From the NCBI RefSeq assembly GCF_000012305.1, contig NC_007204.1, forward strand, positions 682,001 through 746,000: DNA of 64,000 nt, read 5' to 3'. Numbering within the stretch: position 1 is the first letter of the stretch; each line of letters opens with the position of its first letter. The stretch comes from Psychrobacter arcticus 273-4. Lineage in GTDB: Bacteria; Pseudomonadota; Gammaproteobacteria; Pseudomonadales; Moraxellaceae. Below are positions 32,036 to 40,204 of the stretch, in pieces. The notes under the pieces were generated by a model. The model saw only the letters and a list, made by a program, of their open reading frames with translations, ran no database searches and was not told the DNA's origin. The position numbers and the translations under genes were made by a program.

Positions 32036-32994
32036 AAAAACTAATCGGCATATCTTTACCGTCATAAGCATGTGCCGTGTATTAGCTGTTAAACCATCAA
32101 GCTACTACGACTGGATGAATCGTAACATCAGTGATCAGCAGATACACCGCAACCAGTGTGAACTACTTGTCAAAGCGGCTCACACTGAGACTCGTGAGCG
32201 CTATGGCGTAGATCGTCTGCAAGCACATCTAAGACAGCAAGGGCACTATGTCAGCCAATATATGATTAGAAGCATTAAAGAAGAATACGGCATCAAATGC
32301 CGGCGCCACAAGCGTTTTAAAATGACTACCAACTCCAATCATAACAAGCTGGTTTATCTAAACGTGCTGGATCAGCAGTTTGATGCTAAGCATCCCAATG
32401 AGTCTTGGGTTAGTGACATCACCTATATCTGGACAAATGAGGGCTGGCTGTACTTAGCAGGGGTTAAAGACTTATACACCAAAGAGCTGGTCGGCTACGC
32501 TATCAATAAGCGCATGACGGCTGATTTAGTTTGCCGTGCACTGAATATGGCAATCAAGAACAAACGTCCAAGACAAGGATTGATTGTGCACTCTGACAGA
32601 GGCAGCCAGTATTGCAGCCATGCGTACCACAAGATTATCGAGCAACATCAATTTACAGGGTCAATGAGTGCTAAAGGTAATTGCTTCGATAATGCGCCAA
32701 TAGAAAGCTTTTGGGGCGTGTTGAAGAACGAATTAGTGTATCACCAAGATTATAAAACAAGGTTTGAAGCCATCAGCGATATCACACAATATATCGAGCT
32801 TGAGTACAATGAGGAGCGATTAGCAAAGCACTGCTTTGCAGCGACGCAAGACAAGAGCTGTGCTCGCAGTGGGGCGAGAATTCAAAAGAGCTTGGGCTAT
32901 AAATCGCCTAGACAGGTGTGGTTTGATTATTATCGTCAGGCTGCATAACTAAAATCTCCCAAGTTTAGTTGTACGGTGTTGACGGCAGGGGTCA
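32019..32994 (+). mobile_element. 5'-truncated IS3-family insertion sequence
   Basis: Contains an intact orfB but no recognisable orfA; the reading frame can be traced back to VRYAFIK at 32019, the usual orfB entry after the programmed frameshift. The right end looks like the GGCAGGGGTCA at 32984-32994, whose complement TGACCCCTGCC fits IS3-type termini. The next base continues the exbD remnant in frame. Confidence 0.75.
32070..32948 (+). CDS. IS3-family transposase OrfB (integrase catalytic part)
   Basis: 292 residues from the ATG at 32070. DDE/rve integrase core with D in WVSDITYIW, D in IVHSDRGSQY and E in NAPIESFWGVLKNEL, preceded by an HTH_21-type region (RYGVDRLQAHLR). Normally made as an OrfA-OrfB frameshift fusion; since OrfA is missing the protein lacks its DNA-binding half and the element is probably immobile on its own. 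Confidence 0.9.
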   Translation: MCRVLAVKPSSYYDWMNRNISDQQIHRNQCELLVKAAHTETRERYGVDRLQAHLRQQGHYVSQYMIRSIKEEYGIKCRRHKRFKMTTNSNHNKLVYLNVLDQQFDAKHPNESWVSDITYIWTNEGWLYLAGVKDLYTKELVGYAINKRMTADLVCRALNMAIKNKRPRQGLIVHSDRGSQYCSHAYHKIIEQHQFTGSMSAKGNCFDNAPIESFWGVLKNELVYHQDYKTRFEAISDITQYIELEYNEERLAKHCFAATQDKSCARSGARIQKSLGYKSPRQVWFDYYRQAA

Positions 32995-33321
32995 CTGGTG
33001 CTGATGATTATCTTTTTGGTTACGGCCACAGTGATGAATCCAACCGTACCTTTGGAGCTACCCGAGACCAGTGCTACGGTTAATGGCTTACCTGATGAGG
33101 TATTGCAAGTCAGTATTGATAAGGACAATGGCTTATTCTGGGATGAAGAGGCGCTGACGTTAGAGTAATTACAAGTCCGGTTTGAGCAAGCGTCAAAAGA
33201 AGGGCGTAATCCAAATATTCACCTGCGGGCGGATAAAGACACCCGTTACGATATGGTCGCGCAAGTGCTGGCTGCCGCGAGTAATGCGGGTCTGACTAAG
33301 ATTGCTTTTGTAAATAAATAG
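32995..33321 (+). pseudogene. exbD: exbD remnant (TonB-system biopolymer transporter)
   Basis: In-frame fragment beginning LVLMIIFLVTA, the single membrane helix of ExbD, through to KIAFVNK and a stop at 33321. The cytoplasmic N-terminus and the start are lost at the IS3 boundary, and an in-frame TAA at 33166-33168 interrupts the periplasmic domain, probably a CAA-to-TAA change. Non-functional. A TonB-like gene lies 26 kb away (59705). Confidence 0.85.
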
Positions 33322-33516
33322 ACTTCGCATAACATGCAACCATGTTTAGCCGCTGTTTAATATCATCGTTCCACTCCCGTTAACACTATTTTTTAGTGCC
33401 TATTAAGTAGTATTGAAAACAAAATTTATACTGCTTTCGCTCAATAGTTAGCTTCATTATTTATTGGTATATTGCCCCTATTACAACTGTGAAAATTTAC
33501 GGTAGGGGTATTTACT

Positions 33517-34998
33517 ATGCAAGCAAAAGAGCTACTTGAACTGGAACGCCGGGAAATAAAAGCGCTTCACTATACGTGGATCGCTTTTTTTCTTACCTTC
33601 TATGTCTGGTTCAACATGGCGCCGCTAGCCACTTCTATGTTACAGACAGAAAGCTATTTGACGCCTGATCATATTAAGTTGTTCCTAATTGCAAACGTGG
33701 CTTTAACGATTCCTGGGCGAGTGGTCGTCGGAATGGCCTTAGATCGTTTCGGACCCAGACGAGTGTTCTCGATATTAATGGTCGTCATGGCGATACCGAC
33801 TTGGTTTTTTGCTTTTGGTACCTCTGCCATGCAACTATTCGTTGCGCGACTATTTATGTCTATCGTCGGTGCTGGTTTCGTGGTCGGTATACATATGACG
33901 GCGCTATGGTTTAAGCCGAAAGATATTGGCTTTGCCGAAGGCTTCTATGCAGGATGGGGGAATTTTGGCTCGGCAGCAGCGGCGATTACTATTCCGACGG
34001 TTGCGCTACAGTTCTTCGGTGGCGATGATGGTTGGCGTTGGGCCATTGCATTGTCTGGGTTAATTATGGCGGCATACGGTGTGGTGTATTGGTTTCTGAT
34101 TACCGATGGTCCAACGGCTGACACCCATAAAAAAGCACGTTCGGCTGGCGCTTTAGAGGTATCGACTTGGAAAGACCTTTTATTATACTGTTTGTTTATT
34201 GTTCCTTTATACGGTGTATTATCATTACTGGTCTATCGTACTCAAGGAATGGGCTTTTTGAGCGCTACTGGCGCTTGGGTATGCTATGGCGTTATCGGGT
34301 TGATGGTGCTGTATCAAATTTATAAAGCCATCAGCGTTAATGTTCCTATCATTAAGGCGGGTATTCCTGAAGACGATAAGTATCCGTTTACCTCCGTTGC
34401 TGCTCTAAACGTGACTTACTTTGCTAACTTTGGGGCAGAGCTGGCAGTGGTATCTATGCTACCGATGTTCTTTGCCGCGACATGGACACTTGATCCCACG
34501 GTAGCAGGGCTGGTTGCCTCGACTTTTGCCTTTGTTAATTTGTGGGCGCGTCCGTTAGGGGGTTATATCTCCGATCGAGTAGGTAATCGCCGTTTGGTTA
34601 TGTTGGTCTATATGTTCGGCATTGGTATCGGATTTGGACTAATGGGATTATTGAATGCAGAGTGGCCGTTGTTTATTGCGGTGGTCTTTACCATTTTATG
34701 CTCAGTATTTGTACAAGGCGCAGAAGGGGCAACCTTTGGCGTTATTCCGTCCATTAAGCGACGTCTCACGGGTCAGATATCAGGCTTGGCAGGCGCTTAT
34801 GGCAACGTAGGCGCAGTATTCTACTTGTTTGTATTTACCTTGGTTGAGCCCAACCAATTCTTTTTCATTATCGCTATAGGTGCCTTTATTGCTTGGGTAC
34901 TTTGCTTCTTCTGGTTAAAAGAGCCTGAAGATGCCTTTGGGGATGATTATAAAATGTCATCGGTAGATATTCAGATTGCTAAAGAACATAACGGTTAG
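33517..34998 (+). CDS. narK1: Nitrate/nitrite transporter, NNP family, type I
   Basis: 493 residues, about 12 membrane helices, major facilitator superfamily. The N-terminal ALHYTWIAFFLTFYVWFNMAPLA and the first signature GFVVGIHMTALWF plus GFAEGFYAGWGNFGSAAAA match NNP type I NarK, generally regarded as nitrate/proton symporters. The second NNP signature-like stretch GAYGNVGAVFYLF is in the C-half. AGGGG directly precedes the ATG. It points towards narL and ends at a strong shared terminator. Type assignment is by sequence resemblance. Confidence 0.9.
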   Translation: MQAKELLELERREIKALHYTWIAFFLTFYVWFNMAPLATSMLQTESYLTPDHIKLFLIANVALTIPGRVVVGMALDRFGPRRVFSILMVVMAIPTWFFAFGTSAMQLFVARLFMSIVGAGFVVGIHMTALWFKPKDIGFAEGFYAGWGNFGSAAAAITIPTVALQFFGGDDGWRWAIALSGLIMAAYGVVYWFLITDGPTADTHKKARSAGALEVSTWKDLLLYCLFIVPLYGVLSLLVYRTQGMGFLSATGAWVCYGVIGLMVLYQIYKAISVNVPIIKAGIPEDDKYPFTSVAALNVTYFANFGAELAVVSMLPMFFAATWTLDPTVAGLVASTFAFVNLWARPLGGYISDRVGNRRLVMLVYMFGIGIGFGLMGLLNAEWPLFIAVVFTILCSVFVQGAEGATFGVIPSIKRRLTGQISGLAGAYGNVGAVFYLFVFTLVEPNQFFFIIAIGAFIAWVLCFFWLKEPEDAFGDDYKMSSVDIQIAKEHNG

Positions 34999-35032
34999 TA
35001 TTGTTTTCCCTATGACTGTTTTTCCTATAAAG

Positions 35033-35063
35033 AAAGCCACCTAACTTATGGTTAGGTGGCTTT
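35033..35063. terminator. Bidirectional terminator between narK1 and narL
   Basis: Perfect 13-bp stem AAAGCCACCTAAC / GTTAGGTGGCTTT with a 5-nt loop. Lies between two convergent genes. Confidence 0.88.
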
Positions 35064-35102
35064 AAATTAGGTAGTTTTTTATTTATCAGTTTTGATAACA
35101 AG

Positions 35103-35762
35103 TTATTTTGATAAGTGATTGACTGTCCAAACGGCCGCATCTACCCGTGTACGCAGACCGGTCTTATTAAGGATATGCTTCACATGTACTTTTACCGTTG
35201 ATTCTGCAATATCAAGCTTATTGGCAATCATCTTATTACTAAGCCCTTCCGCTATCATCTGAATCACTTGCAGTTCTCTACCTGTCAGACTGCCAGCAAT
35301 ATCTTCAATACTAGGGGTACGTAAGGTTTGTGCCAATATTGACGCCAGATTTGGACTGATAACCAGCTCTCCGCGCAATATTTTTCTAATATCAATAATG
35401 ATTAAGTCAGGTTCCATATCCTTTAATAGATACCCATCTACGCCTAACTTCAAGGCATCCTGTACATCTTCACCGCTATCAGAAACTGTAAATAATACGG
35501 TTTTGGTCTTAATGTTTCTCGCTTTGATTTCTTTTAAGGTTTCCATACCCGTTAGTATGGGCATTTTATGGTCTAGTATGACCAAGTCAACCTCATTATT
35601 TGCTAAAAATTCTAACGCCTCTTGTCCATTACTCGCTTCACCAATGACCTCTACGTCATTCTCAAGACTCAATAACTCTGCCACCCCGCGACGTAGCATA
35701 GGATGGTCATCCACCAGTAACAACCGAGCTGGAGAAGCGGAGGTATAAACTTTAGTACTCAT
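35103..35762 (-). CDS. narL: Nitrate/nitrite response regulator NarL
   Basis: 219 residues, standard. Receiver domain with DD pair in LLLVDDHP and phosphoacceptor Asp in LVILDHKMP, then a LuxR-type helix-turn-helix (LTGRELQVIQMIAEGLSNKMIA ... STVKVHVKHIL). When phosphorylated by NarX it binds TAC-type heptamers and controls nar and related genes. 101 bp downstream of narX on the same strand; likely a narXL operon. Confidence 0.93.
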   Translation of the reverse strand: MSTKVYTSASPARLLLVDDHPMLRRGVAELLSLENDVEVIGEASNGQEALEFLANNEVDLVILDHKMPILTGMETLKEIKARNIKTKTVLFTVSDSGEDVQDALKLGVDGYLLKDMEPDLIIIDIRKILRGELVISPNLASILAQTLRTPSIEDIAGSLTGRELQVIQMIAEGLSNKMIANKLDIAESTVKVHVKHILNKTGLRTRVDAAVWTVNHLSK

Positions 35763-35863
35763 AACATACTCACAGATTAAAAATACTATAAAAGAAGCGT
35801 TCTAAATCTTAAAAAACGGCAAGCTAACTGTTTAACTTTACTGGAAGGTCTAATTCTACTGGC

Positions 35864-37930
35864 TTAGAGATAAGCTTCTTTGGATATATTCTCATCGAAG
35901 AAATTGGGAGCAAACTTAGCGGTTATTGTCGTGCCTTGTGATTCGTTATTAGATACAATCAACTCCCCGCCTAAGTTATGAGCGCGCTCTTTCATAATCA
36001 TTAGACCATGATGTTGAGTTTGATCTACGGTTCCTGATATACCAACACCGTTATCTACGATGGTCATAACAATATATTTGTCCTCATCGTCATAACCCAA
36101 ATCAATCTCTACGTTTTCAGCTTGGGCATGCCTGCTAATATTCGACAACGCCTCTCTAGCAATTTGGATCAAATCAATTTGTTCAGTGGCACTCAAGTTC
36201 AGGGTCATCACTCGATTACTCACCGTAATCTCAAACTTACCCTTAAGCGCAAATTCATTGGCGGCTTCGTGTAATGCTTCATCAAAATTATCGTTATCGA
36301 TGGTGAGACGGAAGGTAATTAATAAGTCTCTTAACTGTTGATAGGCGGAGCTAAGACCTGCTTTTATTTGATCAATATGCTGCCGGACGGAAGCTTCATT
36401 TTGTTCGTCAGACCCATTTTTAAGATGCCTCTCTAACACACTGATTTGAATCTTCAGATAAGACAATGACTGAGCCAAAGAATCATGCAACTCTCTGGCG
36501 ATAGTGGACCGCTCTTCAAATAAAATGAGCTGATGTTCCTGTTGTCTTTGCTTACGTAGTGACAGAGCGGTGCTGATGAGATTGGTGAGCGCTACAATCA
36601 GCTCATTGTTTTCAAGGTCTAGCTCAGAACCTATTTCAGACTCGAAAAAGGTTCTGCCTTCTTTTGCAATCTGAATACGCTGTGAGGACGGCGTATTGCC
36701 GTCATTATTATTTGGAAAAAGTGTACTATTGATAAGTAGGACCGACTTTGGCCGCACTTTTAACTCGCCGAATTCGACTTTTTGGTGGGCGATAGGATAG
36801 GATTTGGTATATACGCCTTCTTTGGTTAAACAGTTATCACAGTTTAACTTCTTACACAGCTCTTTCATTTTTTCACCATGTAAGATGATGGCGTTTTTAT
36901 TATTTATGAATTTATTCTGTATGCATAAAGTGAACTCTAAGTGCGGCAGGATCTTGCCAAAATCTGTAATCAAGGTATCTAGCCTGTACAAGCTCACTTG
37001 ACTGGTGGTTAGGGATTTAGAAAAGTCATAAAACAGCGACAGCACCTGGTTGGCTTTCACTAGATGTTGGGTTTTTATCTGTACTTCACTTTCAAGTGAA
37101 CGCTGATGGGTCTCAATGGTGCTCGCCATATCATTAAAAGAATCTCCGAGTGCATTAAATTCTGTATAGCCCGATATAGACACTTTAGTATTGCGCTTGC
37201 CCTGTTTAAATTTATAGTTGGCTTTAATAAGCTGTTGTACGGGTATCAGTACATTTTGACGCAGTCTCTGCATACCCACTAGCATAATGATAACCGTCAG
37301 CACCAACGATACAATTTGCAGGATTTGCTGCCACGTCTGACGCTGCTCATTTCTATACTGTAGCTCGTTGACGAAGCTATCCACGTCTTCAATGTATTTA
37401 AACGAGACGATATAAAATTTTTGGGCATCTTGTGATAACAAAGCAGGTTTCAACTCGCGAAACCACTGCGACTCTATTTGCTTAAGTTGGTTGTTGATTC
37501 CTTCATTGTCATTCGCATTGGCCAATTGATAGTCATGTAATTCCGCAAGCCTACTTTCCATATCCTCAATAAGAGTGCTGATTTCTTCAGTCTTTTCTTT
37601 CCGGATAGGACTTAATTTATCTTGCTCTCCAATTCTATTCTCACCCTTAACATTCTCTGTACCTTCTTTTTTACCTTCTAAGTCATTTTTCTTAAGACCA
37701 ATGTTCAAATCAAAAGGATTGTTTTCAGAAAAATTAGTCGCCAACTGAAAGCTAATACGGTAAGTGGCCATACGTATCGAGCCTGCGGTGTTAATGGCTT
37801 GAGCATCTGTTTCTGACACCCAAGCTAGCATGCCGCCACCTAATGTAGATATAAAACATAAGATAGAAATAGTAAAGATAGCGCCCCAAGCATGAAGGGG
37901 TAGGGAATGGCGTAATAGACGACTATTCAT
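35864..37930 (-). CDS. narX: Nitrate/nitrite sensor histidine kinase NarX
   Basis: 688 residues from the ATG at 37930; a TTG at 38041 would add 37 residues, and neither has a strong ribosome-binding site. Membrane helix at about 10-35, then the periplasmic nitrate-sensing P-box INTAGSIRMATYR. A polar, charged insert follows, then a second helix near 250, HAMP, a Cys-containing central module (CKKLNCDNC) as in NarX, the H-box STIARELHDSLAQSL, and an HATPase_c domain (DNGVGI). The periplasmic loop is longer than in E. coli NarX (about 600 aa). Confidence 0.92.
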   Translation of the reverse strand: MNSRLLRHSLPLHAWGAIFTISILCFISTLGGGMLAWVSETDAQAINTAGSIRMATYRISFQLATNFSENNPFDLNIGLKKNDLEGKKEGTENVKGENRIGEQDKLSPIRKEKTEEISTLIEDMESRLAELHDYQLANANDNEGINNQLKQIESQWFRELKPALLSQDAQKFYIVSFKYIEDVDSFVNELQYRNEQRQTWQQILQIVSLVLTVIIMLVGMQRLRQNVLIPVQQLIKANYKFKQGKRNTKVSISGYTEFNALGDSFNDMASTIETHQRSLESEVQIKTQHLVKANQVLSLFYDFSKSLTTSQVSLYRLDTLITDFGKILPHLEFTLCIQNKFINNKNAIILHGEKMKELCKKLNCDNCLTKEGVYTKSYPIAHQKVEFGELKVRPKSVLLINSTLFPNNNDGNTPSSQRIQIAKEGRTFFESEIGSELDLENNELIVALTNLISTALSLRKQRQQEHQLILFEERSTIARELHDSLAQSLSYLKIQISVLERHLKNGSDEQNEASVRQHIDQIKAGLSSAYQQLRDLLITFRLTIDNDNFDEALHEAANEFALKGKFEITVSNRVMTLNLSATEQIDLIQIAREALSNISRHAQAENVEIDLGYDDEDKYIVMTIVDNGVGISGTVDQTQHHGLMIMKERAHNLGGELIVSNNESQGTTITAKFAPNFFDENISKEAYL

Positions 37931-38069
37931 AATTAATAAGCTTTTACCTATGAGAAAGCATGACGGGGAATAATGATTGGGAAGCATGGTTTTTATAAAT
38001 TTCGAGTTTGAAATACTCAAGCGTATAAGCCCAAATATCAATTTATCATCAATGAGTTGACCTTTTATA

Positions 38070-38122
38070 TACCTCTAAAGCAGTAGTTCACTTAGAGTGC
38101 TAAACATTACCTCTTTGAGGTA
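38070..38122. promoter_or_regulatory. Possible NarL-binding heptamers in the narX/narK2 gap
   Basis: TACCTCT occurs at 38070 and again at 38108, the second as the palindrome TACCTC-TTT-GAGGTA (38108-38122). TACCTCT fits the NarL consensus TACYYMT. Spacing differs by one from the classical 7-2-7 arrangement. Position between narXL and narK2/narGHJI makes autoregulation plausible; inference only. Confidence 0.4.
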
Positions 38123-38319
38123 TCAGTCTACCACTATGTATCAATACTAATGACGGTGATAACAAAGTACCGTGAGTTATCATTTGTTGTTAATGCATCA
38201 AGTGAATAATAGAGCCAATACGCAAGGATAGTAGCCCGTTTTTTTCTTTAAACGTCTACTTCTTACTGCCTATTTTTATAGTGGCCTAACTGTATAGACG
38301 ATATTAAGTGAGGAATAGT

Positions 38320-39699
38320 ATGGGCAGTAATGACAATTTTAAAGGTGGTAAGCTCATCACTGACTGGCGTCCTGAAATGGAAGAGTTTTGGGAAAGTAGC
38401 GGCAAAAAAGTCGCCCGTCGCAATTTATGGATATCTATACCGGCCTTACTGCTGGCTTTTGCGGTATGGATGGTATGGAGTGCGGTCATCGTTCGCTTGC
38501 CAGAGATAGGTTTTGGATTTGATAGAGGTCAGCTTTTTTGGTTGGCGGCTCTACCAGGCCTATCAGGGGCGACACTGCGGATTTTTTATTCTTTTATGGT
38601 GCCTATATTTGGTGGACGGCGCTGGACAGCTATCTCCACTGCATCGTTATTGATTCCGGCATTATGGATGGGGTTTGCCGTTCAAAACCCTGATACCCCG
38701 TTCATTATATTCGCCATTATTGCGCTACTTTGCGGCTTCGGCGGCGGCAATTTTGCCTCTTCTATGTCCAATATTTCGTTCTTTTATCCAAAATCTGAAC
38801 AAGGTACCGCACTGGGCCTCAATGCCGGTCTTGGTAATCTAGGCGTGTCCGTTATGCAGTTTGTGGTGCCGGTGGTCATCCTATTTGCGGCGTTCGGTAG
38901 CTTAGGCGGCGATCCGCAGATTTCCGGTTCAGGCCAACAGTTCTATCTACAAAATGCGGGCTTTATTTGGATACCTTTTATTCTGCTATTCTCAGTGTTA
39001 GCTTGGTTTGGAATGAATGATATTGCTACTTCCAAAGCCTCCTTTAAAGATCAATCTGTTATCTTTAAACGTAAGCACAACTGGATCATGTGCATTCTTT
39101 ACATGGCAACCTTTGGTTCATTCATTGGTTTTTCTGCCGCGTTTCCTATGTTGATTAAGAACTCGTTCCCTGCCATAGACGCCCTGAAATTTGCCTTTTT
39201 AGGTCCCTTGGTAGGCGCGCTTTTCCGGCCTTTAGGAGGTTGGATATCTGATAAAGTAGGCGGCGCTAGAGTCACGTTTTGGAATTACATTGTGATGGTG
39301 TTGGCAGTACTGGCTGTCATGTACTTCTTACCCAGTGAGAGCAATGAAGGCAGCTTTGTCGGATACTTCATCTCCTTCATGGTGCTATTTATTACTACCG
39401 GCATCGGTAACGGCTCTACCTTTACCATGATTCCGGTTATTTTTAGAACCTTTCATGAGCGACGTGCACCGGAGAAGGTGGGAGCAGAGTCACTGTTCGT
39501 AGAGATACGTAAAGAGTCCGCAGCGGTGGTTGGTTTTACCTCGGCTATCGCGGCTTATGGCGCTTTCTTTATTCCTAAAATGTTTGGATCGGGCTTAGGA
39601 GTCTTTGGCACTTTTATCGCTTTAATTATTTTTTATATCATTTGTATCGTATTGACTTGGTGGTATTACAGCCGTGGAAACGCAGAATATCCTTGTTAG
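38320..39699 (+). CDS. narK2: Nitrate/nitrite transporter, NNP family, type II
   Basis: 459 residues from the ATG at 38320 (AGGAA just upstream; a GTG at 38308 is in frame). About 12 helices. The N-terminus ITDWRPEMEEFW plus RRNLWISIPALLLAFAVWM closely resembles E. coli NarK, and both NNP signatures (GGGNFASSMSNISFF, TTGIGNGSTFTMI) are present. Type II NarK proteins exchange nitrate for nitrite during anaerobic respiration. It precedes narGHJI but is separated by 505 bp with a terminator-like hairpin. Confidence 0.93.
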   Translation: MGSNDNFKGGKLITDWRPEMEEFWESSGKKVARRNLWISIPALLLAFAVWMVWSAVIVRLPEIGFGFDRGQLFWLAALPGLSGATLRIFYSFMVPIFGGRRWTAISTASLLIPALWMGFAVQNPDTPFIIFAIIALLCGFGGGNFASSMSNISFFYPKSEQGTALGLNAGLGNLGVSVMQFVVPVVILFAAFGSLGGDPQISGSGQQFYLQNAGFIWIPFILLFSVLAWFGMNDIATSKASFKDQSVIFKRKHNWIMCILYMATFGSFIGFSAAFPMLIKNSFPAIDALKFAFLGPLVGALFRPLGGWISDKVGGARVTFWNYIVMVLAVLAVMYFLPSESNEGSFVGYFISFMVLFITTGIGNGSTFTMIPVIFRTFHERRAPEKVGAESLFVEIRKESAAVVGFTSAIAAYGAFFIPKMFGSGLGVFGTFIALIIFYIICIVLTWWYYSRGNAEYPC

Positions 39700-39706
39700 C
39701 TATATA

Positions 39707-39795
39707 TATAGTCAGTCCATAATAAAATAGGTACAGATATGATAACGTACTACTGGTACAAATTTTACTCGCTTGCTGTGTGGCTGCGCCAAACC
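39707..39795 (+). repeat. Degenerate relative of the 138-bp repeat (left half)
   Basis: Begins TATAGTCAGTCCATAATAAAA, then GTACTACTGGTACAAATTTT and CGCTTGCTGTGTGGCTGCGC, matching the left half and centre of the 138-bp element but with many changes; the right half is gone. Confidence 0.6.
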
Positions 39796-39898
39796 AGGTG
39801 TTCTATAATATTATTTAGCGTTGCACTTGGTGTGTTAATCTAGGAATATAGAGGTGTTAAAACTATATCAGCACTAAAAATATACGATCAACGTTTTT

Positions 39899-39936
39899 TG
39901 ACCAGGCTACTTACTTAGGTCAGTAGCATTTTTTTT
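39899..39936 (+). terminator. Terminator-like hairpin after narK2
   Basis: GCTACT (39906-39911) pairs with AGTAGC (39922-39927), followed by ATTTTTTTT. TGACC / GGTCA offers an alternative, partly overlapping stem. Suggests narK2 transcription is at least partly stopped and narG has its own promoter in the ~270 bp that follow, where I see no firm FNR box. Confidence 0.65.
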
Positions 39937-40204
39937 GCTTATTCCATTTTATCTGGTTTTCTGTCGCCTGTTTTCTCTCTTATTGATTGGTTTTTGACGA
40001 CAGTATTTTTATAACGGCTACTACTAAGGTGGTAGGGCTGTGCTCATGTTAGATAATAGTAAGTCCTCTAGCGCTTACTTACAATGATGATATCGAAACA
40101 GTATTTACGGCTTATGTGCATAGAGAAGCTACTAAAATCACTCCTCAAATCACTCTGAGCCCAGTTCTAGATACATCATAAGCAATAACCTAGGGGATAG
40201 CGAA

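Noticed and set aside
38190-38205. FNR-like TTGTT...ATCAA upstream of narK2
   Set aside because: Spacing is one base too long and the left half is poor.
39937-40204. FNR/ANR box upstream of narG
   Set aside because: No TTGAT-N4-ATCAA match with acceptable spacing; nearest candidates fail in one half-site.
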